A stretch of 64,000 bases of DNA from assembly GCA_045612105.1 (NCBI GenBank), contig JAZKYL010000113.1:1-64000 (forward strand), given 5' to 3'. Source of the DNA: SVTX01 sp045612105. Lineage in GTDB: Bacteria; Bacillota; Clostridia; Oscillospirales; CAG-272. Numbering within the stretch: the stretch's first letter is position 1; each line of letters starts with the position of its first letter. Below the pieces are notes generated by a model. It was given only the letters and a program-made list of their open reading frames with translations. It made no database searches and was not told where the DNA came from. Shown one piece after another: positions 17,513-26,033 of this stretch. The position numbers were made by a program, and so were the translations under genes.

Positions 17513-20500
17513 TTATTTCTTTTTGTTGTTATTTGAGTTTTTTTGATTGTTTTTAGTATTGTTTTTGTTTGTGGGGGTGTTATTCAGTGACTCTTTTGTT
17601 TTCTTTCCAAGAATGAAATCTGTAAGAGAAATACCGTTATTCTCCAGCTCGTCTTCATCGCCGTAGTTGTATACTCCGTCGAAGGAATCTTCTCCTTCAA
17701 CAACAAAATACTTCTTGGCGAGCTTAACCTTTCTCCATTTCCTTTCAAATACTATGATAAGAACGAAGAGTGCGGTTGCGGCAATTGTGATAATGATACC
17801 GTAGGTGAAAGCATTCGAACGATATTTGAGTCTGAGAGTGTGCTCGCCTGCGTCATCAATACGGAAAGCAAGAAGCGCGTCTCCAACCTCTACAACGTCG
17901 ACTTTCTCTCCGTCAACATATACGTTCCAGCCCTCGTCGTAGGGTATAGTGGTAAGAATAAGCTGATCATCCTTTGCGGTTTTGATGGTACCGGGAAGGT
18001 CGTCCTCTTTATAATCGTCGTCGATTATGAATTCGTTCTGCTTAATTCTTGAAATAACGTCTTCGAAAAGCTCCATATCAACGTAGTAGATAAATGCTTC
18101 GTCGTTTTTAGTGTAGAACTGATTGTAAGTGTTATCAATGGTAACGGTCAGCTTATATTCGGTGCTGGGTACAAATCCAAGCTCGACTATACGGTCGTTA
18201 CATTTTGCAAAGCTACAAGTAGAGGATTTGGAATGGTTGATAGTTCCGTCGTCCCTGGGTGAATCAAATATCTTCATCTTTTCGAACTTGCCGGTTTCGG
18301 TATTAAGTGCCTGAGCCGAAAGGTCGACCTCGCGGTTGTAGTATGCGGGGAAGAAGAGGTAGAGCATTTCTCCCTCGGGAACAGTGTAGGTGTAGGTGAT
18401 AGTACCTGCCTTATCCTTGTCTATCTTATCATATCTGTCATGGTCGGCAACCTTTTCGGTCAGATCGCCGTGCTGTACCTTAGAGGTAGAATGCTTTACG
18501 TTATCAAGTGCGACGTCAGTTTGTATTGCAGGCTTGAATATCTCTACTTCTTCACCGAGAATTCCGCTGAAGAAGGCATTTACTCTGGTAAAGGGAGAGG
18601 TGTATCCGTCGGGATTGTATTTTTCTTCGTAATCGTCGCTATCCTTACTTACTCTGATGTTATGATCCTTCATATTGACATTTAAAACGTCGTCTGATGC
18701 GGCAAAAGCAAGGGAGAGGGCATACTTGTTGTAGTAGACCATAAGGTCATCTGAGGAATAGTCCTTATATTTATCCGCGAAGGTAGCTTCCTGAAGCTCC
18801 TCAAGGGTCATTCCCTCATGCTTTGCGTAATCCTCTCCGGTAAGCACGGTGTTACCGTAAAGAGGACTGTAATCTCTGTCGGATATGATATATTTCATAC
18901 CAAGCAGCGAGTCTGTAACGATCGTACCACCCTTATACTGGGATTTATGAGATTGCGAATAGTAACCAAGCATTCGGAGGAAGTTAATGGTGCTCTTGTT
19001 GAGAGTTGAGGTGGAGTTTGAAACACCACGGATATCAAGCGCCATATTATCGCACAGCTTTCTGTGGTAGGTTTTTTCAAATCGGTAGAATGAGGTGTCG
19101 AAATCCTCGGTCAGCGTTTCTGTAACGGGACGAACCAGATTGTTAAACTCGTTATAGGATTGATAAGTGGTGAATCCTACGTCCTTATCAAAGTCGTTTA
19201 CGTTGGTAAGACCGCTTATGAAGAGCTCTCCACAGACTACACAGAGCATAACTGCCGAAACCAACTCTTTGTTCTTGACCTTGAACATGAGAGCTATCAA
19301 GGTAACGTATACGACAAGCAGAATTACGGTCAGCAATATGGTTGCATAAGGATGCACTAAGAAGTCTTCTTCGTTGGGACCGTAGGAGAGATCGACCAGC
19401 TTTTGCTTGAATTCTTCGTCAAATTTCTGAAGAACTGCGATAAATATCAGAATCAGACCGGAAATGCCGGCAAGATGACCGGGCTTTATTTCCTTAACGT
19501 GATCAAAGGTTCTGAAGGCAAGATAGATCAGGAAGAAGCAGAACATAAAGCTGAATCTCGCGTTAAGCCACTGAGGCTTTTGGAAGCCGTGCCAGATAAG
19601 ATCAAGCGAGGTGATCATAAAGCTGAATACAAAAATCAGCAGGAAAATACCGCTTGCAATCTTTTCTCTGAGAGTAAATCTCTTTGAACAGAAGAATATG
19701 GGAGCAAGAATGACTGTAAGAAGACCGCAATAAACGAAGGGCAATCCGTCGATACGGACGGTGTCATAGGAAGCGGGGAAGAGCTTAAATATAAGGTCAA
19801 AGAAATCAAATTTTGTCTTGACCTCCCAGTTGGGATCGGTAAACTCATTCTTACCAAACTGAAGTGAATAATAAGCTCCGAAAACAATTACCGCAGCCAT
19901 ACAAACGGCGATTACCGAGAATACGGCAATACGAACGAAGGATTTTCCAAAATGATTCTTCTCAAGACGGGGATTGTTTACGTTTCTTTCGGTATATGCG
20001 AACATATAGAAGAAATAATACAGCAGCACGAAGATGCACACCATATAACCGATATAGAAATTACTTGCAAGCGTAAGGGACAGGAAAATCACAAACATTT
20101 TATATTTTCCGTGCTTAACAAGCTCCTCTACACCAAGCGCGACCAAAGGAAGCCACATAACCGCATCGATCCACATAGTATTGCTCTGATGCACTACGCA
20201 ATATGCCGAAAGAGCGTACATGATCGCGAAGGTAATTACGGTGAACTTGTTTTTACTTACAGAATGCTTGTGAAGATAGAATCCCATTGTGGTTCCGCAG
20301 ATGGCAGCCTTGATCATAAACATTATGAGCAAGAATTCCTGAGTCTTATCTACTGGGAAGAGGCAGATCAAATAGGAAAGGGGGCTTGCGATATAGTAAG
20401 CATACATTCCTATAAATTCGCCACCCAATGACCTTGACCAGGAATAGAGCAGGCTTCCACCGTCAAGCACTGCGTCACGGAGTGCCTCGAAAAAATAAAC

Positions 20501-20746
20501 GTACTGACCGTTAAGGTCGAGAACGAGAACGGTTCCGCTACCGAAGGGGTAAAGTCCGCGCGCCAAGTATATCAAAAAGAATATAATTGCGGGAATCAGC
20601 GCAGCCAATCCAAGATAACCGTATTCGCTCTTGATAGACGATATACGCTGACTGAAGCTCGGTTTGTCTCCGAGCAGTTTAACGTTTTGGTTTGAGTGTG
20701 TATTCGCTGTTGCGTTGACAGCACTCGCTCTGCTTTGATCTTTCAT
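17513..20746 (-). CDS. YfhO family membrane protein
   Basis: The 1077-residue protein starts with a Ser/Asn/Ala-rich cytoplasmic stretch of about 45 residues. About a dozen membrane helices follow, including LDLNGQYVYFFEALRDAV and FGSGTVLVLDLNG typical of YfhO. A large extracytoplasmic domain (about 530-980) comes next, then a last membrane helix and a cytoplasmic tail. YfhO proteins are linked to glycosylation of teichoic acids or envelope polymers; the exact role here is not known. The last 27 residues are a low-complexity Asn/Lys/Thr run. GGAAAC precedes ATG. It lies between a DUF951 gene and ruvA on the same strand. Confidence 0.85.
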   Translation of the reverse strand: MKDQSRASAVNATANTHSNQNVKLLGDKPSFSQRISSIKSEYGYLGLAALIPAIIFFLIYLARGLYPFGSGTVLVLDLNGQYVYFFEALRDAVLDGGSLLYSWSRSLGGEFIGMYAYYIASPLSYLICLFPVDKTQEFLLIMFMIKAAICGTTMGFYLHKHSVSKNKFTVITFAIMYALSAYCVVHQSNTMWIDAVMWLPLVALGVEELVKHGKYKMFVIFLSLTLASNFYIGYMVCIFVLLYYFFYMFAYTERNVNNPRLEKNHFGKSFVRIAVFSVIAVCMAAVIVFGAYYSLQFGKNEFTDPNWEVKTKFDFFDLIFKLFPASYDTVRIDGLPFVYCGLLTVILAPIFFCSKRFTLREKIASGIFLLIFVFSFMITSLDLIWHGFQKPQWLNARFSFMFCFFLIYLAFRTFDHVKEIKPGHLAGISGLILIFIAVLQKFDEEFKQKLVDLSYGPNEEDFLVHPYATILLTVILLVVYVTLIALMFKVKNKELVSAVMLCVVCGELFISGLTNVNDFDKDVGFTTYQSYNEFNNLVRPVTETLTEDFDTSFYRFEKTYHRKLCDNMALDIRGVSNSTSTLNKSTINFLRMLGYYSQSHKSQYKGGTIVTDSLLGMKYIISDRDYSPLYGNTVLTGEDYAKHEGMTLEELQEATFADKYKDYSSDDLMVYYNKYALSLAFAASDDVLNVNMKDHNIRVSKDSDDYEEKYNPDGYTSPFTRVNAFFSGILGEEVEIFKPAIQTDVALDNVKHSTSKVQHGDLTEKVADHDRYDKIDKDKAGTITYTYTVPEGEMLYLFFPAYYNREVDLSAQALNTETGKFEKMKIFDSPRDDGTINHSKSSTCSFAKCNDRIVELGFVPSTEYKLTVTIDNTYNQFYTKNDEAFIYYVDMELFEDVISRIKQNEFIIDDDYKEDDLPGTIKTAKDDQLILTTIPYDEGWNVYVDGEKVDVVEVGDALLAFRIDDAGEHTLRLKYRSNAFTYGIIITIAATALFVLIIVFERKWRKVKLAKKYFVVEGEDSFDGVYNYGDEDELENNGISLTDFILGKKTKESLNNTPTNKNNTKNNQKNSNNNKKK

Positions 20747-20790
20747 TTTTGTTTCCTTTCTTTTTGCATTTTACTGAAAACTCAAAAGCA

Positions 20791-20979
20791 CTATTCGGTG
20801 ATGATTTTCTTGATTGATCTTTCAAGCTTGACTCTATCGACGGTCATATCCCGTCCGCAGCCTTGGCAGACTATGCGGACGTCGCTACCGACTCTGAGGA
20901 TCTTGAAAATTCGCTCTCCGCAGGGATGAGGCTTTTTTAATTCAAGCAGATCGCCCACGGTTAATTTGATTATTTGCAT
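20791..20979 (-). CDS. DUF951 family protein
   Basis: The 62-residue protein carries the DUF951 pattern: VGDLLELKKPHPCGERIFKI, then RIVCQGCGRDMTVDRVKLERSIKKI. Three cysteines (one in HPCG, two in CQGC) suggest a small metal- or nucleic-acid-binding barrel; function is not established. ATG at 20979 follows AAGGTAAAATT; an upstream in-frame start at 21015 lies across the promoter and is rejected. It is the first gene of the minus-strand unit leading to YfhO and ruvAB. Confidence 0.85.
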   Translation of the reverse strand: MQIIKLTVGDLLELKKPHPCGERIFKILRVGSDVRIVCQGCGRDMTVDRVKLERSIKKIITE

Positions 20980-21013
20980 AATTTTACCTTGCCTACAAAA
21001 TAATTCAAAATAC

Positions 21014-21042
21014 ATTATACCATATTATTATATAAAAGTAAA
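21014..21042 (-). promoter_or_regulatory. Promoter of DUF951-yfhO-ruvAB unit
   Basis: On the minus strand TTTACT (21042-21037) and TATAAT (21019-21014) are separated by 17 bases, with an extended TG before the -10. Divergent from the ruvC promoter. Confidence 0.7.
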
Positions 21043-21091
21043 CCTTTTTGATAAAATTTTCTTTGAGTTCATAAAAATTCTAAAATTATGT

Positions 21092-21120
21092 TTGACACCG
21101 GCGTTATTATGTGATATAAT
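21092..21120 (+). promoter_or_regulatory. ruvC promoter
   Basis: Consensus TTGACA (21092-21097) and TATAAT (21115-21120) are separated by 17 bases. Transcription would start near 21127, leaving a leader of about 80 bases. The leader contains CTTGCC (21147-21152) and GGCAAG, a possible weak stem. Confidence 0.85.
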
Positions 21121-21209
21121 ATTATGAATATGATAATGGGATGGTCTTGCCTTCGTTAGTCGGGCGAGGTTTTGACTACATCGGCAAGCCGTTATGAAAG
21201 TGAGAAAAA

Positions 21210-21707
21210 ATGATAATACTTGGAATTGACCCCGGTTACGCTATCGTCGGTTGGGGAGTGGTTGAATATTCGGGCACAAAATTCAGAACTCTGGGTTACG
21301 GCTCGATACAGACCCCTGCCGGTATGCCGATGATAGAGAGACTTGAGCGGATATATCTCGGAATGAACGAAATAATCGACAAATACAAGCCCGAGCAGAT
21401 GGCGGTGGAGGAGCTTTTCTTCAATACCAACTCAAAAACCGCGATAGTTGTTGCTGAGGCGAGGGGAATAATACTTCTGTCTGCAAGGCTTAAGGGAGTG
21501 GCGATAGCTGAATACACTCCGTTACAGGTCAAGCAGGCGGTAGTGGGATACGGTCGCGCGGATAAAAAGCAGGTCATTACTATGGTGACGTCTCTTTTAA
21601 ATCTTCCTGCGCCGCCTAAACCCGACGATACCGCCGATGCCCTTGCTATTGCAGTGTGTCACGGACACAGCGGTGTGTCAAGATTGGCGCAGTATTATAA
21701 CAAATGA
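21210..21707 (+). CDS. ruvC: Crossover junction endodeoxyribonuclease RuvC
   Basis: The 165-residue Holliday junction resolvase has the RNase H-like fold. Catalytic acidic residues are visible in order: D in ILGIDPGYA, E in MAVEELFF, and the C-terminal pair in KPDDTADALAIAVCH. The segment VKQAVVGYGRADKKQV is also typical. Normal family length. The start at 21210 follows a weak GTGAG ribosome site. It heads the long plus-strand series that leads through the ECF genes, and is separated from ruvAB, which is unusual compared with ruvCAB clusters. Confidence 0.97.
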   Translation: MIILGIDPGYAIVGWGVVEYSGTKFRTLGYGSIQTPAGMPMIERLERIYLGMNEIIDKYKPEQMAVEELFFNTNSKTAIVVAEARGIILLSARLKGVAIAEYTPLQVKQAVVGYGRADKKQVITMVTSLLNLPAPPKPDDTADALAIAVCHGHSGVSRLAQYYNK

Positions 21708-21748
21708 AATCAATACTTAACGATAAATTAATTATGGAGTGATAAAAT

Positions 21749-22615
21749 ATGTGGTGCAGTGATAATTGGCAGGATTACGAATTACTTGACGCGTCTGACG
21801 GAGAACGTCTTGAGCGTTGGGGAAAATATATACTTATCCGTCCCGACCCCCAGATAATCTGGAAGGGAGTTGCGAGACATCCCGCTTGGAACAAGGCAGA
21901 CGGAATCTATCGCCGTTCAAGCAACGGTGGCGGAGCTTGGATAAAGCAAAAGACTCCCGAAAGCTGGGATATCTCTTACGGTGACTTGAATTTCAGACTC
22001 AAGCCTATGGGATTTAAGCACACGGGGCTTTTTCCCGAGCAAGCGACCAATTGGGATTGGTTCTCATCACTGATAAAAAACGCTAACAGACCTATCAAGG
22101 TGCTCAATCTCTTTGCATACACCGGTGGAGCTACCGTTGCGGCGGCTAAGGCAGGAGCGCAGGTGGTCCATGTTGACGCATCAAAGGGAATCGTTGCGAT
22201 GGCGAAGGAAAACGCGGCACTTTCAGGTCTTGAAAGCGCGCCTATACGCTATATAGTTGACGATTGCAAGAAGTTTATCGAGCGTGAGATCAGACGAGGA
22301 AACAAGTACGACGGAATAATAATGGATCCTCCCTCTTACGGAAGAGGTCCTGGCGGTGAGGTCTGGAAGCTTGAGGACAGTATAGACGAATTTGTCGGTC
22401 TTGCGGCTCAGCTTCTTTCAAAAGAGCCCTTGTTCTTCCTTATAAATTCATATACTACCGGTCTTTCTCCTTTGACTATGAGTTACATACTTGATCTTAA
22501 GGTCAAGAGTATTTACGGCGGCAAGATCGAGGCAGGCGAGATAGGTCTCAGGGTATCGCAAACCGGTGCAATTCTTCCTTGCGGAGCAAGCACCCGTTGG
22601 ACCTGCGGTAAATAA
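21749..22615 (+). CDS. Class I SAM-dependent methyltransferase (RlmI-like)
   Basis: The 288-residue protein has the Rossmann SAM-binding motif I VLNLFAYTGGATVAAA (about residues 117-132), acidic motif II VVHVDASKG, and the catalytic IIMDPPSYGRGP (about 190-201). This arrangement fits the rRNA 5-methylcytosine/RlmI branch of COG1092-type enzymes, though the N-terminal PUA domain is not obvious. Likely target is 23S rRNA cytosine; that is inference. GGAGTG precedes ATG. It lies 41 bases after ruvC and 29 before ecfA1. Confidence 0.8.
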   Translation: MWCSDNWQDYELLDASDGERLERWGKYILIRPDPQIIWKGVARHPAWNKADGIYRRSSNGGGAWIKQKTPESWDISYGDLNFRLKPMGFKHTGLFPEQATNWDWFSSLIKNANRPIKVLNLFAYTGGATVAAAKAGAQVVHVDASKGIVAMAKENAALSGLESAPIRYIVDDCKKFIEREIRRGNKYDGIIMDPPSYGRGPGGEVWKLEDSIDEFVGLAAQLLSKEPLFFLINSYTTGLSPLTMSYILDLKVKSIYGGKIEAGEIGLRVSQTGAILPCGASTRWTCGK

Positions 22616-22644
22616 CAAAATCTTTATAAATAAAGGGAAAAACA

Positions 22645-23508
22645 ATGTCTTATATTAAGGTAAGAAATCTCAGCTATTCGTATAAGGACGACGACGGAAA
22701 TCCTATTCCTGTACTAAAGGATATTTCTCTTGATATTGAGAAAGGTGAGTACGTGGCGGTGTTGGGTCACAACGGTTCGGGTAAATCTACACTTGCCAAG
22801 CTTCTGAATTTAGTCATAGACGATTACGATTTTTTCGAGGGCACTATTGAGGTTGACGGAATGGACGTAAGCTCCGACGATATTACCGACGACGATATAT
22901 ACGACCTGAGGAAAAAGGTGGGAATGGTGTTTCAAAATCCCGACAACCAGTTGGTAGCTACCATCGTTGAGGAGGACGTGGCTTTCGGTCCCGAAAACCT
23001 GGGGTTGCCCCGGGAGGAGATAAGAAAAAGGGTAGACGATGCGCTTGAGACTGTTGGAATGACGGAATTTGCTCACCACGAGCCTCACAGATTGTCAGGC
23101 GGTCAAAAGCAGAGAATAGCGATAGCGGGTATCATAGCTATGAAGCCCGATTGCATGATATTTGACGAATCTACCGCGATGCTTGACCCTATGGGAAGAC
23201 GTGACGTGGTCGAGACTATCGAAAAATTAAATAAAGAAGAGGGTAAGACGGTAATTACTATTACTCACTATATGGATGAGGCGGTAAGAGCCGACAGAGT
23301 CATCGTTATCAATGATGGCAAGATCATTCTTGACGGCACACCCTCAAAAATATTCGCCCAGTCAGAGATACTTAGAAGCGCGGGACTCGATCTGCCTCAA
23401 TGTGCAGACCTGCTTTTGAGATTACGAAAAAAGGGCATAAAGCTTGACGGTGAGATAAACACGCCCGAGCAATGCGCTGAAACTATAGAAAAAGCTCTTA
23501 ATAGATAA
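22645..23508 (+). CDS. ecfA1: ECF transporter ATPase EcfA1
   Basis: The 287-residue ATPase of the energy-coupling-factor module powers vitamin or metal uptake through separate S components. Motifs: Walker A GHNGSGKST, Q-loop MVFQNPDNQ, signature LSGGQKQRIAIAG, Walker B MIFDESTAMLDP, switch ITHYMDEA. The FQNPDNQ form is typical of EcfA1/CbiO. In DESTAMLD, Ser replaces the usual Pro or Ala after the catalytic Glu, which is normal in this family. The order ecfA1-ecfA2-ecfT is the standard module. No S-component gene is adjacent, so this is probably a group II shared module. Confidence 0.95.
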   Translation: MSYIKVRNLSYSYKDDDGNPIPVLKDISLDIEKGEYVAVLGHNGSGKSTLAKLLNLVIDDYDFFEGTIEVDGMDVSSDDITDDDIYDLRKKVGMVFQNPDNQLVATIVEEDVAFGPENLGLPREEIRKRVDDALETVGMTEFAHHEPHRLSGGQKQRIAIAGIIAMKPDCMIFDESTAMLDPMGRRDVVETIEKLNKEEGKTVITITHYMDEAVRADRVIVINDGKIILDGTPSKIFAQSEILRSAGLDLPQCADLLLRLRKKGIKLDGEINTPEQCAETIEKALNR

Positions 23509-23540
23509 AAAAATACCGCATAAGCGGTTTGGAGATTATA

Positions 23541-24398
23541 ATGTCGAAGATTACGGTGGAAAATCTGTCTTACGTTTACAGTGCGGGTACCCCGTTTGAG
23601 GTAAAAGCTCTTGATGACGTAAGCATCAGTATTGAATCAAATTGCATAACCGGTATAATCGGACACACGGGTTCGGGTAAGTCTACGCTTGTACAGATGT
23701 TCAACGGGCTGCTACAGCCTACGTCGGGCAAGATCTATATCGACGGCGTGGATATTTGGGCAAAACCCAAGGAGATAGGCTCGGTAAGGTTCCGCGTGGG
23801 ACTTGTTATGCAGTATCCCGAATATCAGCTCTTTGAGGAAACTGTGGAGGCAGATATTGCCTTTGGTCCGAAAAATATGGGGCTTGATGAGGAAGAAATA
23901 AATAAGAGAATAATTGAGGCGGCGGATCTCGTTGGTCTTGACCGCGAAAATCTAAAAAAATCACCCTTTGATCTGTCAGGCGGACAGAAAAGACGCGCTG
24001 CAATAGCCGGTATTATGGCTATGCGCCCCGAGATACTTGTGCTTGACGAGCCCGCCGCGGGTCTTGATCCTTCGGGAAAAAAGGCTATTTTTGAAGGTAT
24101 TCGCAACTATGCCGAGGCTACCGGAGCGGCGGTGGTTATCGTCAGTCACAGTATGGACGATATGGCGAAATACTGTGAGGATATTATCGTTATGTCTCAT
24201 TCCAAGGTTGCTATGACCGGCAAGAGAAACGAGATCTTTTCACGTGGTGACGAGCTTGAGAGTATGGGGCTTGGTGTTCCGCAGATCACCTATCTTGTAC
24301 GTTTGCTTCGCGATAAGGGCATTGAGATCCCTCAGGACCTTTATACCGTTGAGGATGCCGAGGCGGCTCTCTTTGAGCTTTTGGGAGGTGCCGTATGA
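23541..24398 (+). CDS. ecfA2: ECF transporter ATPase EcfA2
   Basis: The 285-residue second ATPase has Walker A GHTGSGKST, Q-loop VMQYPEYQLFEETV (the YPEYQ form typical of EcfA2), signature LSGGQKRRAAIAG, Walker B LVLDEPAAGLDP and SHSMDD. I chose ATG at 23541 with GGAG at 23531-23534, rather than the TTG at 23529 that overlaps the ribosome site. A small ACCGC-ataa-GCGGT hairpin (23514-23527) lies just upstream in the 32-base gap after ecfA1. The stop overlaps ecfT by 4 bases (ATGA). Confidence 0.95.
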   Translation: MSKITVENLSYVYSAGTPFEVKALDDVSISIESNCITGIIGHTGSGKSTLVQMFNGLLQPTSGKIYIDGVDIWAKPKEIGSVRFRVGLVMQYPEYQLFEETVEADIAFGPKNMGLDEEEINKRIIEAADLVGLDRENLKKSPFDLSGGQKRRAAIAGIMAMRPEILVLDEPAAGLDPSGKKAIFEGIRNYAEATGAAVVIVSHSMDDMAKYCEDIIVMSHSKVAMTGKRNEIFSRGDELESMGLGVPQITYLVRLLRDKGIEIPQDLYTVEDAEAALFELLGGAV

Positions 24399-25222
24399 AG
24401 GGTATAGCTTTCGGTCAGTATTATCCTGCCAATTCGGTGATGCACCGCCTTGACCCGAGAATGAAGATAATTATCGGTATTCTTTATATAGTTGCCTGCT
24501 TTCTGTGCAAAAACGTGATCAGCTTTGCGCTTTTGGCGTTTTCTGCTATTTTTATAATTCTAATCAGCCGAATACCGATGAAGATCGTTCTTAAATCGAT
24601 CAAGGCAATCATATTTATTATGATTTTTACCGCTATTCTAAATATTTTCTGGACTAAAGGTGAGGCGGACGAGCTTCTGTTCTCGTGGCAGTTTATCAAT
24701 ATTTACGTAAGCGGTCTTTACAACGCGGCATTCATTGTAATAAGAATTATTTCAATGATAATCGGTACAGGTATATTTCTGACCTATACTACAACGCCGA
24801 TTCAGCTTACGGACGGTCTCGAACAGCTTCTTTCGCCTTTGAAGGTGTTTAAGATACCGGTGCACGAGTTTGCTATGATGATGACTATCGCGCTCAGGTT
24901 TATTCCAACTATAATTGAGGAGACCGAGAAAATAATGTCGGCACAGAAAGCAAGGGGAGCTGATTTTTCAAGCGGATCTCTTGCAAAAAGAGCAAAAGCG
25001 CTGATTCCGGTGCTTATTCCTCTTTTTATCTCTGCTTTTCGACGTGCGGGCGAGCTGGCAACTGCTATGACCTGCCGTTGCTATCGCGGCGGAGAAGGAA
25101 GAACGCGACTTAATGTTTTGAAATTCTCGTTCAGAGATTTTGCCGCTTTGTTCGTTATTCTTCTGTTTGGCGCAGGTATTGTGTTAATAAATATTTTTGC
25201 ACCCGGTTATACTATGAATTGA
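24395..25222 (+). CDS. ecfT: ECF transporter transmembrane component EcfT
   Basis: The 275-residue membrane protein couples the two ATPases to substrate-binding S components. It has about five to six hydrophobic segments. Two cytosolic coupling helices are marked by Ala-Arg-Gly type motifs: MSAQKARGADF (about residue 190) and TAMTCRCYRGGEGRTRL (about 230). Start overlaps ecfA2 by 4 bases, consistent with translational coupling. Full length for the family. Confidence 0.93.
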   Translation: MKGIAFGQYYPANSVMHRLDPRMKIIIGILYIVACFLCKNVISFALLAFSAIFIILISRIPMKIVLKSIKAIIFIMIFTAILNIFWTKGEADELLFSWQFINIYVSGLYNAAFIVIRIISMIIGTGIFLTYTTTPIQLTDGLEQLLSPLKVFKIPVHEFAMMMTIALRFIPTIIEETEKIMSAQKARGADFSSGSLAKRAKALIPVLIPLFISAFRRAGELATAMTCRCYRGGEGRTRLNVLKFSFRDFAALFVILLFGAGIVLINIFAPGYTMN

Positions 25223-25234
25223 GGTTGCCAAATA

Positions 25235-25993
25235 ATGAAAATACTTCTTACTCTGTCTTACCTTGGCACCGATCTTTGCGGTTATCAGGTTCAACCGAAG
25301 GGTAGAACGGTGCAGGGGGAGCTTAATACTGCAACAAAGGCTCTTTTTGGCTTTGATTGCGACGTGACGGGATGCAGTCGTACCGATGCGGGAGTTCATG
25401 CAAACACTTTTTGCGCGGCAGTGACACGAAAAGGTGAAAGGGATATCGAGACTAGCATTGATGTTTCACGAATTCCCGTGGCGATGAACGCTCATCTGCC
25501 CCGGGATATTGCCGTTCGGGAGGCTCGATGGGTAGATAATGATTTTCATCCCAGATATGACGTTAAATATAAGGAATACGTCTACAGGATATATAATTCT
25601 TCCACGCGTTCTCCCATTGAATCAGGCAGAGCGTGGCATATTCCGCACTTGTTTGACGACGTGGCTATTGATAAAATGAAAGCTGCCGCAGATCAATACG
25701 TGGGGATTCACGATTTTTCGGCATTTATGGCAAGCGGTTCTACGGTTGAATCGACGGTGCGAGACGTTAAATACGCTGAAGTTATAAAGCAAGGCGACGT
25801 TATTGAATTTAAAGTTGCCGCCGACGGTTTTTTATACAATATGGTCAGAATTATGACGGGAACGCTGGTAGCCGTGGGTCAGGGAAAGATAAATCCCGAG
25901 GATATTGAAAAAATAATTGAGTCACGTGACAGAAAAAAGGCAGGAATGACCGCTCCGGCAGAGGGGTTGTATCTTAACCGTGTTGTTTATTGA
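25235..25993 (+). CDS. truA: tRNA pseudouridine(38-40) synthase TruA
   Basis: The 252-residue enzyme isomerises uridines 38-40 in the tRNA anticodon arm. The catalytic Asp is in CSRTDAGVHA (about residue 51). Other conserved segments include YCGYQ-like CGYQVQPKGRTVQGEL, the RYDVKYKEYVYRI region, and FLYNMVRIMTGTL near the C-terminus. Usual length. It follows ecfT by 12 bases, a placement common in Firmicutes (ecfA-ecfA-ecfT-truA). Confidence 0.97.
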   Translation: MKILLTLSYLGTDLCGYQVQPKGRTVQGELNTATKALFGFDCDVTGCSRTDAGVHANTFCAAVTRKGERDIETSIDVSRIPVAMNAHLPRDIAVREARWVDNDFHPRYDVKYKEYVYRIYNSSTRSPIESGRAWHIPHLFDDVAIDKMKAAADQYVGIHDFSAFMASGSTVESTVRDVKYAEVIKQGDVIEFKVAADGFLYNMVRIMTGTLVAVGQGKINPEDIEKIIESRDRKKAGMTAPAEGLYLNRVVY

Positions 25994-26033
25994 TATTTTT
26001 GTTTGATTATTATGAAAGGAGGCGCTTGAATTT

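Noticed and set aside
21124..21159. Eleven-codon ORF before ruvC as a leader peptide
   Set aside because: It would start before or at the predicted transcription start (about 21127) and lacks a ribosome site.
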